Below are positions 53,289 to 61,930 of a DNA stretch of 64,000 bases, piece by piece. The stretch comes from Marihabitans asiaticum. GTDB taxonomy: Bacteria; Actinomycetota; Actinomycetes; Actinomycetales; Dermatophilaceae. Positions within the stretch are counted from its first letter, which is position 1; each line of letters starts with the position of its first letter. The notes under the pieces were generated by a model that worked only from the letters and a program-made list of their open reading frames with translations, did no database searches and was not told the DNA's origin. The DNA is taken from the NCBI RefSeq assembly GCF_007828725.1, contig NZ_VIUW01000002.1, positions 248,001 to 312,000 on the forward strand. The letters are read 5' to 3'. Both the position numbers and the translations under genes were made by a program.

Positions 53289-54209
53289 GTGCGCTATTTC
53301 GACCGAGACGGTCTGACCTTCGACCTGGACGACTCGCACGACGGCGAGTCGTCTCCGCCACGCGATGTCGTCGTGCTCCTGCACGGGTGGCCGCAGGACC
53401 GCAGGGCCTGGCGGTCCGTGACCCCCCACCTCGTCGAGGGTGGGCTGCGGGTCCTCGCCCCCGACCTGCGCGGCTACTCTCCGGGAGCACGCCCGCCTGA
53501 CCCGGCCGCCTACGAGATCACCGAGTCGGTGGCCGACGTCATCGCCCTCGCCGATGCCGCCGGCGCGCAGCGCGTCCACGTCGTCGGGCATGACTGGGGC
53601 GGCGCGCTCGCCTGGGTGGTCGCCTCCCGCCACCCCGAGCGGGTGGCCAGCCTGACGGTGCTCTCGACCCCTCACCCGGCGGCCATGGCGTGGGCGTTCA
53701 AGAACGGCGACCAGGCGCGGCGCTCGGCGTACATGGTCTTCTTCGCCCTGCCGGTGCTGCCGGCGGCGATCTTCAAGCGCGCGACCCGACGCTTCCTCGT
53801 GCGCAGCGGCCTGCCGAGCGATCTCGCCGCCATGTACGGACAGCGGATGGGCCGGCCCGGGGCGGCCAGGGCGAGCCTGAACTGGTACCGGGCCTCGCTC
53901 CCCCTTCGCCAGATGCTCCAGGAGCGCCTCGGCCGGGGGCGGTCGCAGGCACCGAACGGGTCCGCCGAGCGTGCGAAGGACGCCTCTGGGATCGTGCCCA
54001 CCACCTACGTCTGGGGGTCCAAGGACGCAGCGCTCGGACGTGACGCCGCCGAGCGGACCGGGGTCGTCATGCGCCGGGCAGCTGAGCGGGCCGGGCTCGA
54101 CCCGGACGCGGTCTACCGCTTCGTCGAGCTGGAGGTCGGCCACTGGCTGCCAGAGAAGCGGCCCGCAGAGGTCGCCGACGCTGTCCTCAAGCGGGTCCGC
54201 GGGCACTGA
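53289..54209 (+). CDS. Alpha/beta hydrolase, epoxide hydrolase-like
   Basis: 306 residues. The oxyanion motif is LLHGWPQD, the nucleophile elbow GHDWGG with D102, the acid in WGSKDAALG and the His in GHWLPEKRP. An Asp nucleophile with HGWP suggests an epoxide hydrolase or haloalkane dehalogenase. The cap residues do not settle which. Confidence 0.85.
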   Translation: MRYFDRDGLTFDLDDSHDGESSPPRDVVVLLHGWPQDRRAWRSVTPHLVEGGLRVLAPDLRGYSPGARPPDPAAYEITESVADVIALADAAGAQRVHVVGHDWGGALAWVVASRHPERVASLTVLSTPHPAAMAWAFKNGDQARRSAYMVFFALPVLPAAIFKRATRRFLVRSGLPSDLAAMYGQRMGRPGAARASLNWYRASLPLRQMLQERLGRGRSQAPNGSAERAKDASGIVPTTYVWGSKDAALGRDAAERTGVVMRRAAERAGLDPDAVYRFVELEVGHWLPEKRPAEVADAVLKRVRGH

Positions 54210-54216
54210 CCTCCGA

Positions 54217-55758
54217 TCAGGCCGCGGCGGCGATGAGGTGCTCGAGGTAGCGCTCCAGCGGCGAGAAGGCTTCCTCAGCGGGCGGTGGGTGGGTCCCGTG
54301 CCCGCGAAGGGGCGGCGCCTGGGCGTCGTAGACGACGCCCGTAGGCGTGGCGAGTCGAACCATGTGGGTGCTCTCGCCGGGGTCCAGCCCGCTGCGACGC
54401 ACCTCGACTCCCCACCCTGGGGTCTCCTTGTCGAGGTTGTGGCGGGAGCAGACCCCCATCGCGTTGGCGGCGCTCGTCTCCCCTCCGTCGGCGACGGCCC
54501 TCACGTGATCGATCTCGCGGGTCGGCGCGTCGCACCAGGGGATGCGGCAGGTGGGGTCGCGCATCATCAACATCGCTCGCAGCGCTCCGCCGAAGAGCCG
54601 GCGCCGCGAGTCGGTCGCCACGAGATCCCGTCCGTCCGGGCCGGTGAAGAGGCGACGCAGCCACACCCTCCGCTCACGCTCGGCGCTGGTCTCCGCCGAT
54701 TCACCGGAGGCGTTGTGCTCTGCTGCACCAGCGGCGGGCCCCTCCAGCAGCCGAGCAAGGTGCTCGCGTACCGCAGCGCCCGGGATGGACCCCCAGCCCG
54801 GGACCTCGACCGGCCCGTTGCTGGCTTCATGTCCGCATGGGCCACCTGAGACATCGCCCAACCGAGGCAGCAACGCCGCGGGAGTCATGACCAGACCGAT
54901 CTCGACGGGCTGAACCTCCCCCTCACCGCGACCGGAGAGACGCTCCAGCGCGGTGTCGGCCATCCACGCTCCTCGTCCTCGCTCGTCGCCGGCACGGGCC
55001 GCGTCACGGGCAGGGTCACCGGTGGCGACCCACCTCGCCTGCTCCGCCGCCGTCAGCGCGGCGTGCGCCCCCACGACGTCGACCAGCGGGCCGAGGATGC
55101 TCAGCCAGGCCATGCCGTCCGGCGCCGGCCGGACGCTCACGCTCCGGCTCGCAACCGCCCGCCGGTGACGCTCCACCACCGACTCGGCATCCAGCTCCGC
55201 ACTGACCCGTCGGGCAGCGCGGTCGATGCCGCGGTCGCCGAGTCGGTCGAGGTCGGGAGCAAGCCGCCGGTCGGCCTCGAGACGGTCCGCCCGGCTCAGG
55301 CAGGCGGTGCCTCGGGCCACGACGGTCGCCCTCCACTCGCTGATGTCTCCCGCGGTGAGCGCGGCCATGGTCTCGGGGAGCTCGTCGACGAGGGCGCGCG
55401 CGAGACCGACGTGACGGTCGGCCTGGCTCGGGGAGCACCGACGCGCCAACGCCACCTCCGAACGCGCGGCGGCCCGCCGCTGCCGCGCCGTCCGTGCGTC
55501 GATCTCGCCGCTGCCCTCCACGGCCGCCACCGCTGCGTCTCGACCCTTGACGAAGGACACGGTGAGACGAGCCTGTGCAGCGGCAGCCGCCCCCTTCGCC
55601 CGCTCGAGCAATCCGATCACCTCGAGCGCCTCGGCCTCCGCCAGGCTCTCCGCGCCGACCGTCGACAACCAGTCCACGACCTCCCGCGCAGCCACGGCTG
55701 CGGGGAGCCCCGGACCGGCCGGCCCGGTCCACCCGTTCGCCACAGCTGCTGTGCTCAT
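54217..55758 (-). CDS. DUF222 domain-containing HNH endonuclease-like protein
   Basis: 513 residues. The N-terminal helical DUF222 (13E12-type) region spans about 30-330. The C-terminal HNH nuclease core is CRIPWCDAPTREIDHVRAV and CSRHNLDKETPGW. This family is multi-copy in actinobacteria and its role is unknown. ATG 55758 has TACCGT 7 nt upstream. It is divergent from the GNAT gene, 49 nt apart. Confidence 0.88.
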   Translation of the reverse strand: MSTAAVANGWTGPAGPGLPAAVAAREVVDWLSTVGAESLAEAEALEVIGLLERAKGAAAAAQARLTVSFVKGRDAAVAAVEGSGEIDARTARQRRAAARSEVALARRCSPSQADRHVGLARALVDELPETMAALTAGDISEWRATVVARGTACLSRADRLEADRRLAPDLDRLGDRGIDRAARRVSAELDAESVVERHRRAVASRSVSVRPAPDGMAWLSILGPLVDVVGAHAALTAAEQARWVATGDPARDAARAGDERGRGAWMADTALERLSGRGEGEVQPVEIGLVMTPAALLPRLGDVSGGPCGHEASNGPVEVPGWGSIPGAAVREHLARLLEGPAAGAAEHNASGESAETSAERERRVWLRRLFTGPDGRDLVATDSRRRLFGGALRAMLMMRDPTCRIPWCDAPTREIDHVRAVADGGETSAANAMGVCSRHNLDKETPGWGVEVRRSGLDPGESTHMVRLATPTGVVYDAQAPPLRGHGTHPPPAEEAFSPLERYLEHLIAAAA

Positions 55759-55765
55759 GCTGACG

Positions 55766-55771
55766 ACGGTA
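55766..55771 (-). promoter_or_regulatory. Putative -10 box of the DUF222 gene (leaderless type)
   Basis: TACCGT on the minus strand, 7 nt before the ATG. Confidence 0.5.
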
Positions 55772-55795
55772 GAGGCAAGCACTGACAACGCTCGT

Positions 55796-55801
55796 TACGA
55801 T
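55796..55801 (+). promoter_or_regulatory. Putative -10 box of the GNAT gene at 55808 (leaderless type)
   Basis: TACGAT, 6 nt before the GTG. Confidence 0.5.
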
Positions 55802-55807
55802 CCCTTC

Positions 55808-56287
55808 GTGCGCATCAGACCCGCGCAGCTCGAGGACGCCGAAGCGCTGACCGACCTCCACCTCGACGTGTGGGAGGAGGCCTACACCGGCCTCATCGAC
55901 GCCGACATCCAGACCGGGAGGCGAGCTCGTCGAAGTGTCCGGCTCGACCGCTGGCGCAAGACCCTGGCGACAAGAACGGGCACTCACCTCGTTGCGGAGG
56001 ATGGCGAAGGGGGGCTCATCGGCTTCGTCAGTGTCGGCTCAGGTCGAGATGAGCCGTCCTCGGACCTGCCAGAGCGCGAGGTGATGGCCCTGTACGTGCG
56101 GGCCGAGGTGTACGGGACCGGGGTCGGTCATGCACTGCTTAACGCTGCGATCGCTGACGGCCCGGCCTATCTCTGGGTCCTGGACGGCAACCGCCGGGCC
56201 ATCGCCTTCTACGAGCGTCAGGGCTTTCGGTTCGACGGCACGAGCAAGAGCGAGCCAGTGGGAGTCGAGCGACGCATGGTCCGCTAA
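55808..56287 (+). CDS. GNAT-family N-acetyltransferase
   Basis: 159 residues: MRIRPAQLEDAEALTDLHLD at the N-terminus, acetyl-CoA loop ALYVRAEVYGTGVGHALL and LDGNRRAIAFYERQGFRFDG near the end. This is the RimI-like type with WVLDGN-xxAxxFYExxGF. Substrate unknown. Leaderless GTG start. Confidence 0.85.
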   Translation: MRIRPAQLEDAEALTDLHLDVWEEAYTGLIDADIQTGRRARRSVRLDRWRKTLATRTGTHLVAEDGEGGLIGFVSVGSGRDEPSSDLPEREVMALYVRAEVYGTGVGHALLNAAIADGPAYLWVLDGNRRAIAFYERQGFRFDGTSKSEPVGVERRMVR

Positions 56288-56372
56288 CCGGCCCGACAGC
56301 CAGGTGGCATCACCCGACGACGCCCGAAGAGCACACTCTCCACGGCGACCAACCGCGGACAGCGCCTCCCGG

Positions 56373-56882
56373 TCAATCGGTGAAGAGGTTCCAGCAGATC
56401 TCGCTGCGGCGGACCTGGTCCTCAAGCACCAGCGATCTGACCGCCTCGGGGAGGCGCTGGCGTTGCCACTCCCGTTCCCGCACGCCGGCTTCCGGTGAGC
56501 TCTGCTCTGCGGCCTGCGCTGCGCGGATCGCGTAGGCAGCCGCGCCAAGGTCGTGCTCGGCTACGTGCGCCACGCACGCCGCCTGGCCCGCGGAGTACGC
56601 GGCGTATCGCGCAGCGCCCCGTAGGGGTCGGGCCGCACCCATGGCATGCCCGCCCTGCGCGCGGGCGGTCATCATCGCCATCTCGCCGCGGGCCCAGGCG
56701 CGGGTCGCCTCGATCGCCGCCCGTGGCCGGGGGTCCGAAGGGCACTCCGACTCGAAGAGCGTCACAACGTGCTCTGCGCAGGCGGCGGCCCACAGGGCGA
56801 GGAGCTGGTGATGCTCGTCGGTCAGGGAGCCGCCTCGCCGGACCGTGACGAGGCGAGGGTCACGCACTCTCGGAAGGATCAC
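56373..56882 (-). CDS. Putative immunity protein (Imm5-like)
   Basis: 169 residues. LALWAAACAEHVVTLFES, RPRAAIEATRAWARGE and repeated Ala-rich helices ([31 protein letters not shown]) match the pattern of the Imm5 family, found beside polymorphic toxins. No toxin gene is visible nearby. Start is uncertain (GTG 56882 or GTG 56867). It lies in a short accessory-looking stretch next to tRNA-Thr. Confidence 0.65.
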   Translation of the reverse strand: MILPRVRDPRLVTVRRGGSLTDEHHQLLALWAAACAEHVVTLFESECPSDPRPRAAIEATRAWARGEMAMMTARAQGGHAMGAARPLRGAARYAAYSAGQAACVAHVAEHDLGAAAYAIRAAQAAEQSSPEAGVREREWQRQRLPEAVRSLVLEDQVRRSEICWNLFTD

Positions 56883-56962
56883 CTAGCAAATACTCCCCCG
56901 CTCGCCCACCGAGGTCCTGCCTCGCGGAGGGCGACGCCGCGGGTCTGCCGCGCTGCGGAGGG

Positions 56963-57205
56963 TCAGTCTCGGCCGAAGCGCTGGTGAGCAGCCTGGCGAG
57001 TTGTGTCGAGCGCGGCACCGATCATGCTCCAGGAGTCGCCGGCCGCACGGGCGTCCCTGACCGCGTCGCGCAGCTCCTGCTCGGCTTCGGCAACGGACTT
57101 GCGCGCAGCGAGGATCCGGCGGAAGTGCACCGCATCGCGAGCCGGATGCGTACCAACTTCGATCCGGTCAAGCCCCGTGGACTCATCGTGCTTCGTGACA
57201 GTCAT
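56963..57205 (-). CDS. Small helix-turn-helix protein
   Basis: 80 residues. A charged helix (about 30-52) leads to GDSWSMIGAALDTTRQAAHQ, which reads as a helix-turn-helix ending in RFGRD. Short proteins of this form are common in actinobacteria without an assigned role. Three related repeats upstream (57222-57325) could be its operators. Confidence 0.7.
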   Translation of the reverse strand: MTVTKHDESTGLDRIEVGTHPARDAVHFRRILAARKSVAEAEQELRDAVRDARAAGDSWSMIGAALDTTRQAAHQRFGRD

Positions 57206-57221
57206 CGCTTCACCTCAGGGA

Positions 57222-57325
57222 GTCGTAAAACGTTGACCGCCGATCGCCGTCTGCGCGACGCAGTCTCGGATCTGCACGCGTCAAGCTATGTTTACGCACT
57301 TCACTCCGTCAAGCATTCTTTACGC
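57222..57325. repeat. Operator-like repeats upstream of the small HTH gene
   Basis: GTCAAGCTATGTTTACGC (57280-57297) and GTCAAGCATTCTTTACGC (57308-57325) are near-identical direct repeats, 28 bp apart. GTCGTAAAACGTTGAC (57222-57237) is a related copy in the opposite orientation. Minus-strand TTGACG within them could serve as a -35. The region is richer in A/T than its surroundings and holds no gene. Confidence 0.6.
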
Positions 57326-57356
57326 GCGGCCTCGGACGTCGGTATGAAAAACCAGA

Positions 57357-57405
57357 ACGACCCCGCCCTGGAGGCCAGCGCTTCCGCTGGTCAGGACGGG
57401 GTCGT
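57357..57405 (-). terminator. tRNA-Thr intrinsic terminator
   Basis: Stem ACGACCCCGCCCTG with its partner CAGG-ACGGGGTCGT and an inner CCAGCG/CGCTGG stem, 5 nt past the tRNA. On the minus strand it is followed by GGTTTTT. Confidence 0.85.
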
Positions 57406-57410
57406 GCGTG

Positions 57411-57484
57411 AGCCGCCTAAGGGAATCGAACCCTTGACCTTCTCATTACGAGTGAGACGCTCTAGCCGTCTGAGCTAAGGCGGC
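57411..57484 (-). tRNA. tRNA-Thr (anticodon CGU)
   Basis: The 74-nt cloverleaf is complete: acceptor GCCGCCT/AGGCGGC, D-arm GCTC...GAGC, anticodon stem TCTCA/TGAGA with loop CTCGTAA, T-arm AAGGG-TTCGATT-CCCTT and discriminator U. CCA is not encoded. Base-paired arms were checked by eye. Confidence 0.95.
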
Positions 57485-57558
57485 AGCACGTCCGAGGATC
57501 GCCCGGACGCAAGCCACGAGTATACGTAGCGCGCTCACGGCCACGAAATCTCGGTGCG

Positions 57559-59073
57559 CTAGGAGCAGACCGTGCCCGCCTCTGGCATCTCTCCGGAAAG
57601 CAGGTAGCCGTCGACCGCCTTGTCGACGCAGTCGTTCTGGCGCATGTAGGCGGTGTGCCCGTCCCCCTCGTAGGTGAGCAGGGTGCTGGAGTCGAGCTGG
57701 CGATCGAGCTGCTCGGCCCACACGTACGGGGTGGCCGGGTCCCCGGTCGTCCCGACGACGAGGATCGGGTTCGCCCCCTTCGCCTCGATCGCGCCCGGCT
57801 CGCCGACCGGCTCGTACGGCCACTGCGAGCAGGGGCCCGAGGTGCCGGCCATCATCTCGCCCCAGATCGGCGCCGCCCCGGCGGCCTCCTCGACCATCGC
57901 CTCCCGCTCGGCCCCCTCCGGCTCGGGACGGTCCAGGCAGTTGACCGCGTAGAGCGCCTCCATGATGTTGCTCCGATAGCCACCGCCCGGCTGGCGGAAT
58001 GCGTACGCGAAGGCGAGCTGCATCAGGTCCTGGCCGTTGCCCGAGCGGGCCGACTCCAGGGCTGCGGTGAGCGTCGCCCACTGGCCCTGGTCGTACATCG
58101 CCTGGGCGATCCCCAGCGAAGCCCACGACTCGGTGAGCTCGAGGCCGTCGAGACCCTCGAGCGGCTGCCGGTCGAGGTCGGCGAGGAGATCCTGCACCGA
58201 CTGCACGACCTCGTCCTCGCTGGACCCCAGCGAGCACCCCGAGTCGGCGCAGTCCCGCGCCCACGCCCTCGTCGCCCCGTCGAATCCGGTCGCCTGCCCG
58301 ATGGTGAACTCCGCTGCGCTCAGGTCGGGGGCGATCGCCCCGTCGAGGACGAAGCGGCCCACGCGGTCGGGGAAGAGGCCGGCGTAGACGGTCCCGAGAT
58401 AGGTGCCATAGGACTTGCCGAGGTAGGTCAGCTCGCTCTCGCCGAGCGCCGCTCGCAGCACGTCGAGATCACGCGCGGCGTCCTCCGTCGAGATGTGCGG
58501 GGCGATGTCGCCCGACATCGCCTTGCACCCCTCGCCGAAGCCGCGGTTGACCTCGGCGAGTCGGTCCTCCTCAGCCTGGTCGTCGGGGGTGAGGTCGGTC
58601 CCCAGGTAGGTGTCCAGCGCAGCGTCGTCGAGGCAGTCGACTGGTGAGGAGTCGCCGGTGCCCCGCGGGTCGAAGCCGACGAAGTCGAGCTCGCGGCGCA
58701 CCGACGGGCTCGAGTAGTAGTCCGAGTACGCAGCCCAGTCGGTGCCGGCGGCACCCGGGCCACCGGGGTTGTAGACCAGGCTGCCGGTGCTCTTGCCCTT
58801 GGCCCGCTGCCGGAGCAGGGCGATCGTCATGCTCTCGCCCTCGGGGTCGTCGTAGTCGACGGGCACCTCGAGCTCGGCGCACTCACCGTCGCGGTCGTCG
58901 CAGCCGCCCCACTCCAGCTCCTGCGCGTAGAAGCGCGCGAGACCGGCCTGCCCCTCCGGCGCCTTGGTCGCCTCCGCGGGGACCTCCCGCGGCTCGTCCT
59001 GCCCTGGCAGCCAGGAGCAGCCCGCGAGGAGGAGCGATACCGAGCAGGTGAGACCGAGCAGGCGAGCGCGCAT
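57559..59073 (-). CDS. Alpha/beta hydrolase lipoprotein, tripeptidyl-aminopeptidase-like
   Basis: 504 residues. The signal peptide ends in the lipobox LLLAGC. YNPGGPGAAGTD is the oxyanion loop, GKSYGTYLG the nucleophile elbow, and a C-terminal TAP-like domain holds VGTTGDPATPY and GDGHTAY (Asp, His). This is the SlpD/SlpE or Hip1-like type of exported protease. ATG 59073 has TAGCGT 8 nt upstream; a TTG at 59082 is unlikely. Confidence 0.9.
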   Translation of the reverse strand: MRARLLGLTCSVSLLLAGCSWLPGQDEPREVPAEATKAPEGQAGLARFYAQELEWGGCDDRDGECAELEVPVDYDDPEGESMTIALLRQRAKGKSTGSLVYNPGGPGAAGTDWAAYSDYYSSPSVRRELDFVGFDPRGTGDSSPVDCLDDAALDTYLGTDLTPDDQAEEDRLAEVNRGFGEGCKAMSGDIAPHISTEDAARDLDVLRAALGESELTYLGKSYGTYLGTVYAGLFPDRVGRFVLDGAIAPDLSAAEFTIGQATGFDGATRAWARDCADSGCSLGSSEDEVVQSVQDLLADLDRQPLEGLDGLELTESWASLGIAQAMYDQGQWATLTAALESARSGNGQDLMQLAFAYAFRQPGGGYRSNIMEALYAVNCLDRPEPEGAEREAMVEEAAGAAPIWGEMMAGTSGPCSQWPYEPVGEPGAIEAKGANPILVVGTTGDPATPYVWAEQLDRQLDSSTLLTYEGDGHTAYMRQNDCVDKAVDGYLLSGEMPEAGTVCS

Positions 59074-59081
59074 GGTCGTCA

Positions 59082-59087
59082 ACGCTA
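59082..59087 (-). promoter_or_regulatory. Putative -10 box of the lipoprotein hydrolase gene (leaderless type)
   Basis: TAGCGT on the minus strand, 8 nt before the ATG at 59073. Confidence 0.4.
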
Positions 59088-59098
59088 CCGAGCCGGGC

Positions 59099-60283
59099 TC
59101 AGCGCGGCAGGGTGAGGTCGATCGCCATCGCCTCCAGCGCCAGGAGCGGCGCGACGTTGGCGTCGATGCGCCGCCGGGCCACGCCGATCGAGTCCATCGC
59201 CAGGAGGATCCGCTCCGCGCTGAGAGCCTGCGCCACCTCCTCGACGACCACCCGCGAGTCCTCGTTGATCAACGGCACCGCGCCACCGGCATGGACGACC
59301 AGCGCATCGCGGTAGACCGAGAAGAGGTCGAGCAGGGCGCGGTCGATCATGTCTCGGGTGAACCGAGTCGCCCGGGTCTTCTGCGCCTTCTCCAGGGCGG
59401 TGATCTGAGCGCGCACGTGCGGCGGCTGGGTCCGCGCACCGGCCTCGGCGCCGAGGGTGGCCAGGAGCTTGGCCTTCTCCTCCGCGTGCCGGTCGGTGAG
59501 GACCTTGTCGCGCTCCTCCTCGGCGATCTTCATGAGGTCCGCGGCAGCGCCGACCGCGTCGGCCACCCCCCGGATCCTGGTGGCCATAGAGATCGTCTCG
59601 CGGCGCCGGGCCCGTGAGCTCTCGTCGGTCGCCAGCCGCCGGGCCATGCCGATGTGGCTCTGGGCTGCCCGAGCGGCATACCCCGCCGTGGTCGGGTCGA
59701 TGCCGTCGCGGCGTACCAGGAGGGCAGTGACGTCCTCGACCGAAGGGGTGCGCAGCCGGACCTGGCGGGCGCGGGAGCGCACGGTCACGAGCACATCGTC
59801 GGGACTGGGGGCGCACAGCAGCCACACGGTCCGTGGGGTCGGCTCCTCGAGCGCCTTGAGCAGGGCGTTGCCCGACTGCTCGGTCAGCCGGTCGGCATCC
59901 TCGACGAGGATGATCCGCCACCGCCCGACCGATGGTGAGCGACCCGCGAGCTGGACCAGCTCACGGGCCTGAGCCACGCCGATCGAGAGGGCGTCGGTCG
60001 CGAGCACGTCGACGTCGGCATGGGTGCCGTCCACCGCGGTGGCGCACTCCTTGCATTCACCGCACCCGCCCCGGGAGCACAGCAGCGCCCCGGCGAAGGC
60101 GCGGGCTGCCGTGGAGCGGCCCGACCCGGGAGGGCCGGTGAAGAGCCACGCGTGGGTCATCGCGTCCTCGTCGGCCACCGCTCGCCGGAGCACCTCCAGC
60201 GCCGGCGCCTGGCCGACGACGTCACGCCACACCCCGCCGGGCAGCTGATCTGCCGGTCCGTCGACGACGGCCGTCCCACTCAT
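59099..60283 (-). CDS. holB: DNA polymerase III subunit delta'
   Basis: 394 residues. AAA+ clamp-loader domain. The P-loop reads GPPGSGRSTAAR with Arg where ATP-binding subunits have Lys, as expected for a non-hydrolysing delta'. The zinc-binding group CSRGGCGECKEC (about 69-80) and the LVEDADRLTEQSGNALLKAL strand-sensor region are present. It overlaps tmk by 4 nt. Confidence 0.93.
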   Translation of the reverse strand: MSGTAVVDGPADQLPGGVWRDVVGQAPALEVLRRAVADEDAMTHAWLFTGPPGSGRSTAARAFAGALLCSRGGCGECKECATAVDGTHADVDVLATDALSIGVAQARELVQLAGRSPSVGRWRIILVEDADRLTEQSGNALLKALEEPTPRTVWLLCAPSPDDVLVTVRSRARQVRLRTPSVEDVTALLVRRDGIDPTTAGYAARAAQSHIGMARRLATDESSRARRRETISMATRIRGVADAVGAAADLMKIAEEERDKVLTDRHAEEKAKLLATLGAEAGARTQPPHVRAQITALEKAQKTRATRFTRDMIDRALLDLFSVYRDALVVHAGGAVPLINEDSRVVVEEVAQALSAERILLAMDSIGVARRRIDANVAPLLALEAMAIDLTLPR

Positions 60284-60921
60284 GCCGGCGCCACCCCCTT
60301 CGCCTCCAGCCCGGCACGCACCGACTCGTGGATCTGCTCCGCCGGCCGCGACCCGTCGACGACGACGTAGCGGCCCGGGTCCCCCGCCGCCATCGCGAGG
60401 AAGTGCGCGCGGACCGCCTCGTGGAACCCGTCCGGCTCGCGCTCAAGCCGGTCGTGCACCACGCCCCGCCGCCGGCGGCCCTCCTCGGCGGTGATGTCGA
60501 GGACCACCGTGAGATCCGGCACCAGCCCGCCCACGGCCCACATCTGGATGCCGTGCACCTCGTCGTGGGAGAGGTCACGGCCGGCGCCCTGGTAGGCCAC
60601 GGACGAGTCGGTGTACCGGTCGGTGATGACCACGGCCCCGCGCGCCATCGCCGGGCGGACCACCTCGGCCACGTGCTGCGCCTTGTCGGCGGCGAAGATC
60701 AGCGCCTCCGCCCGCGCCGACATCGCCTGGCCGTGGAGGACAAGGTCGCGCAGGCGGGCACCCAGCTCGGTCCCACCTGGTTGCCGGGTAAGGACCACCT
60801 CACGGCCGGCCGACTCGTAGGCCTCAGCGAGCAGGCCCACCTGCGTGGACTTGCCCGCACCGTCCCCACCCTCGAAGGCGAGGAAGAGGCCCGGGCCACC
60901 GGGCGGAGGAGGTGCGCTCAC
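60280..60921 (-). CDS. tmk: Thymidylate kinase
   Basis: 213 residues. Walker A FEGGDGAGKST (16-26), the DR-motif TDRYTDSSVAYQGAGR and LTRQPGGTELG are complete. It phosphorylates dTMP. GTG start with TAGGCT 7 nt upstream. tmk-holB is a common operon. Confidence 0.96.
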   Translation of the reverse strand: MSAPPPPGGPGLFLAFEGGDGAGKSTQVGLLAEAYESAGREVVLTRQPGGTELGARLRDLVLHGQAMSARAEALIFAADKAQHVAEVVRPAMARGAVVITDRYTDSSVAYQGAGRDLSHDEVHGIQMWAVGGLVPDLTVVLDITAEEGRRRRGVVHDRLEREPDGFHEAVRAHFLAMAAGDPGRYVVVDGSRPAEQIHESVRAGLEAKGVAPA

Positions 60922-60928
60922 GTCGTCG

Positions 60929-60934
60929 AGCCTA
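60929..60934 (-). promoter_or_regulatory. Putative -10 box of the tmk-holB operon (leaderless type)
   Basis: TAGGCT on the minus strand, 7 nt before the GTG. Confidence 0.5.
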
Positions 60935-60980
60935 GGTCACGCCACCGACCCCGTCGCCCGACCCAGCGGCGCATGGTGCA

Positions 60981-61925
60981 ATGCCTGCCGTGAGACGAGC
61001 AGGCCGTGCCCACGCCGCCCTGGCGGCAGTCGCTGCCGCCTCGCTCTGGGGTACGACCGGCACCGCTCAGGCCCTCGGCCCGCCCGGCACCGACCCGGTC
61101 AGCGTCGGGGCGATCCGGATCTGCATCGGCGCGCTCGTCCTGGTCGTGCTCGCCGCGGCCGCGGGCAGCCGCAGCCGGGCCGGGTCTGCTCGCCCGGTCC
61201 CGGTCGAGCCCGATCGAAGCCGCCGGGCCCCCGTCGCGGTCCTGCTCGGCCTCGGCGGGCTCGCCGTGGCCGCCTACCAGGCCTGCTTCTTCCTCGGCGT
61301 CGAGCGCGCAGGGGTCGCGGTCGGAACCGTCATCACCCTCGGCCTGGCGCCGCTGGCCACCGGGGCGCTCGGCCTGCTGCTCGGCGAGCGCCTCGGCGGC
61401 CGGTGGTCGGTGGCCACAGCTGGAGCGGTCCTCGGCGTGGTGCTGCTCGTGGTCGGCACCGCAGGCGCGAGCCCGGTCGAGCCGATCGGCGTGGCCGCGG
61501 CCGTGGGTGCCGCGCTCAGCTACGCCGGGTACACCGTCGCCGCCCGCGGGCTGCTGCTGCGCGGGGTGCCGGGGATGACGGCGATGGCCGGGCTCTTCTC
61601 GATCGGCGCGGTGGTGCTCAGTCCCGCCCTGACCCGAGCCGACCTCTCCTGGCTCGCGACCGGTCGCGGGCTTGCCGTGGCGCTCTGGCTCGGGGTGGTG
61701 GCCACCGGCGTCTCCTACGTGCTCTTCCAGCGGGGCCTGGCCGGTCTCGCTGCCGGGACCGTGGCGACCCTCTCGCTCGCCGAACCGGTGACCGCGACCC
61801 TGCTCGGAGTCCTCGTCCTGCAGGAGCGGCTGAGCGGCCTGAGTGCGGTCGGCATGGCCCTGATCGTGCTGGCGCTGCTCCTCCTGGCCGCACCGCGACG
61901 GGCCGCCCGACCCCTCGTACCCTGA
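60981..61925 (+). CDS. EamA-family (DMT) transporter
   Basis: 314 residues with ten hydrophobic segments in two EamA halves; GTTGTAQALGPPGTDPVSVG follows the first helix, and EPVTATLLGVLVLQERLS is the second-half signature. It probably exports a metabolite; the substrate is unknown. ATG 60981 is used here. GTG 60990, 7 nt behind TGCAAT, is an alternative. Confidence 0.88.
   Translation: MPAVRRAGRAHAALAAVAAASLWGTTGTAQALGPPGTDPVSVGAIRICIGALVLVVLAAAAGSRSRAGSARPVPVEPDRSRRAPVAVLLGLGGLAVAAYQACFFLGVERAGVAVGTVITLGLAPLATGALGLLLGERLGGRWSVATAGAVLGVVLLVVGTAGASPVEPIGVAAAVGAALSYAGYTVAARGLLLRGVPGMTAMAGLFSIGAVVLSPALTRADLSWLATGRGLAVALWLGVVATGVSYVLFQRGLAGLAAGTVATLSLAEPVTATLLGVLVLQERLSGLSAVGMALIVLALLLLAAPRRAARPLVP
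61918..61923 (+). promoter_or_regulatory. Putative -10 box of the serine hydrolase gene (leaderless type)
   Basis: TACCCT overlapping the end of the transporter gene, 7 nt before the ATG at 61931. Confidence 0.45.
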
Positions 61926-61930
61926 CGGCC

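Noticed and set aside
60845-61930. In-frame extension upstream of the serine hydrolase
   Set aside because: It overlaps the EamA transporter in another frame and has a low-complexity Arg/Pro-rich shadow composition.
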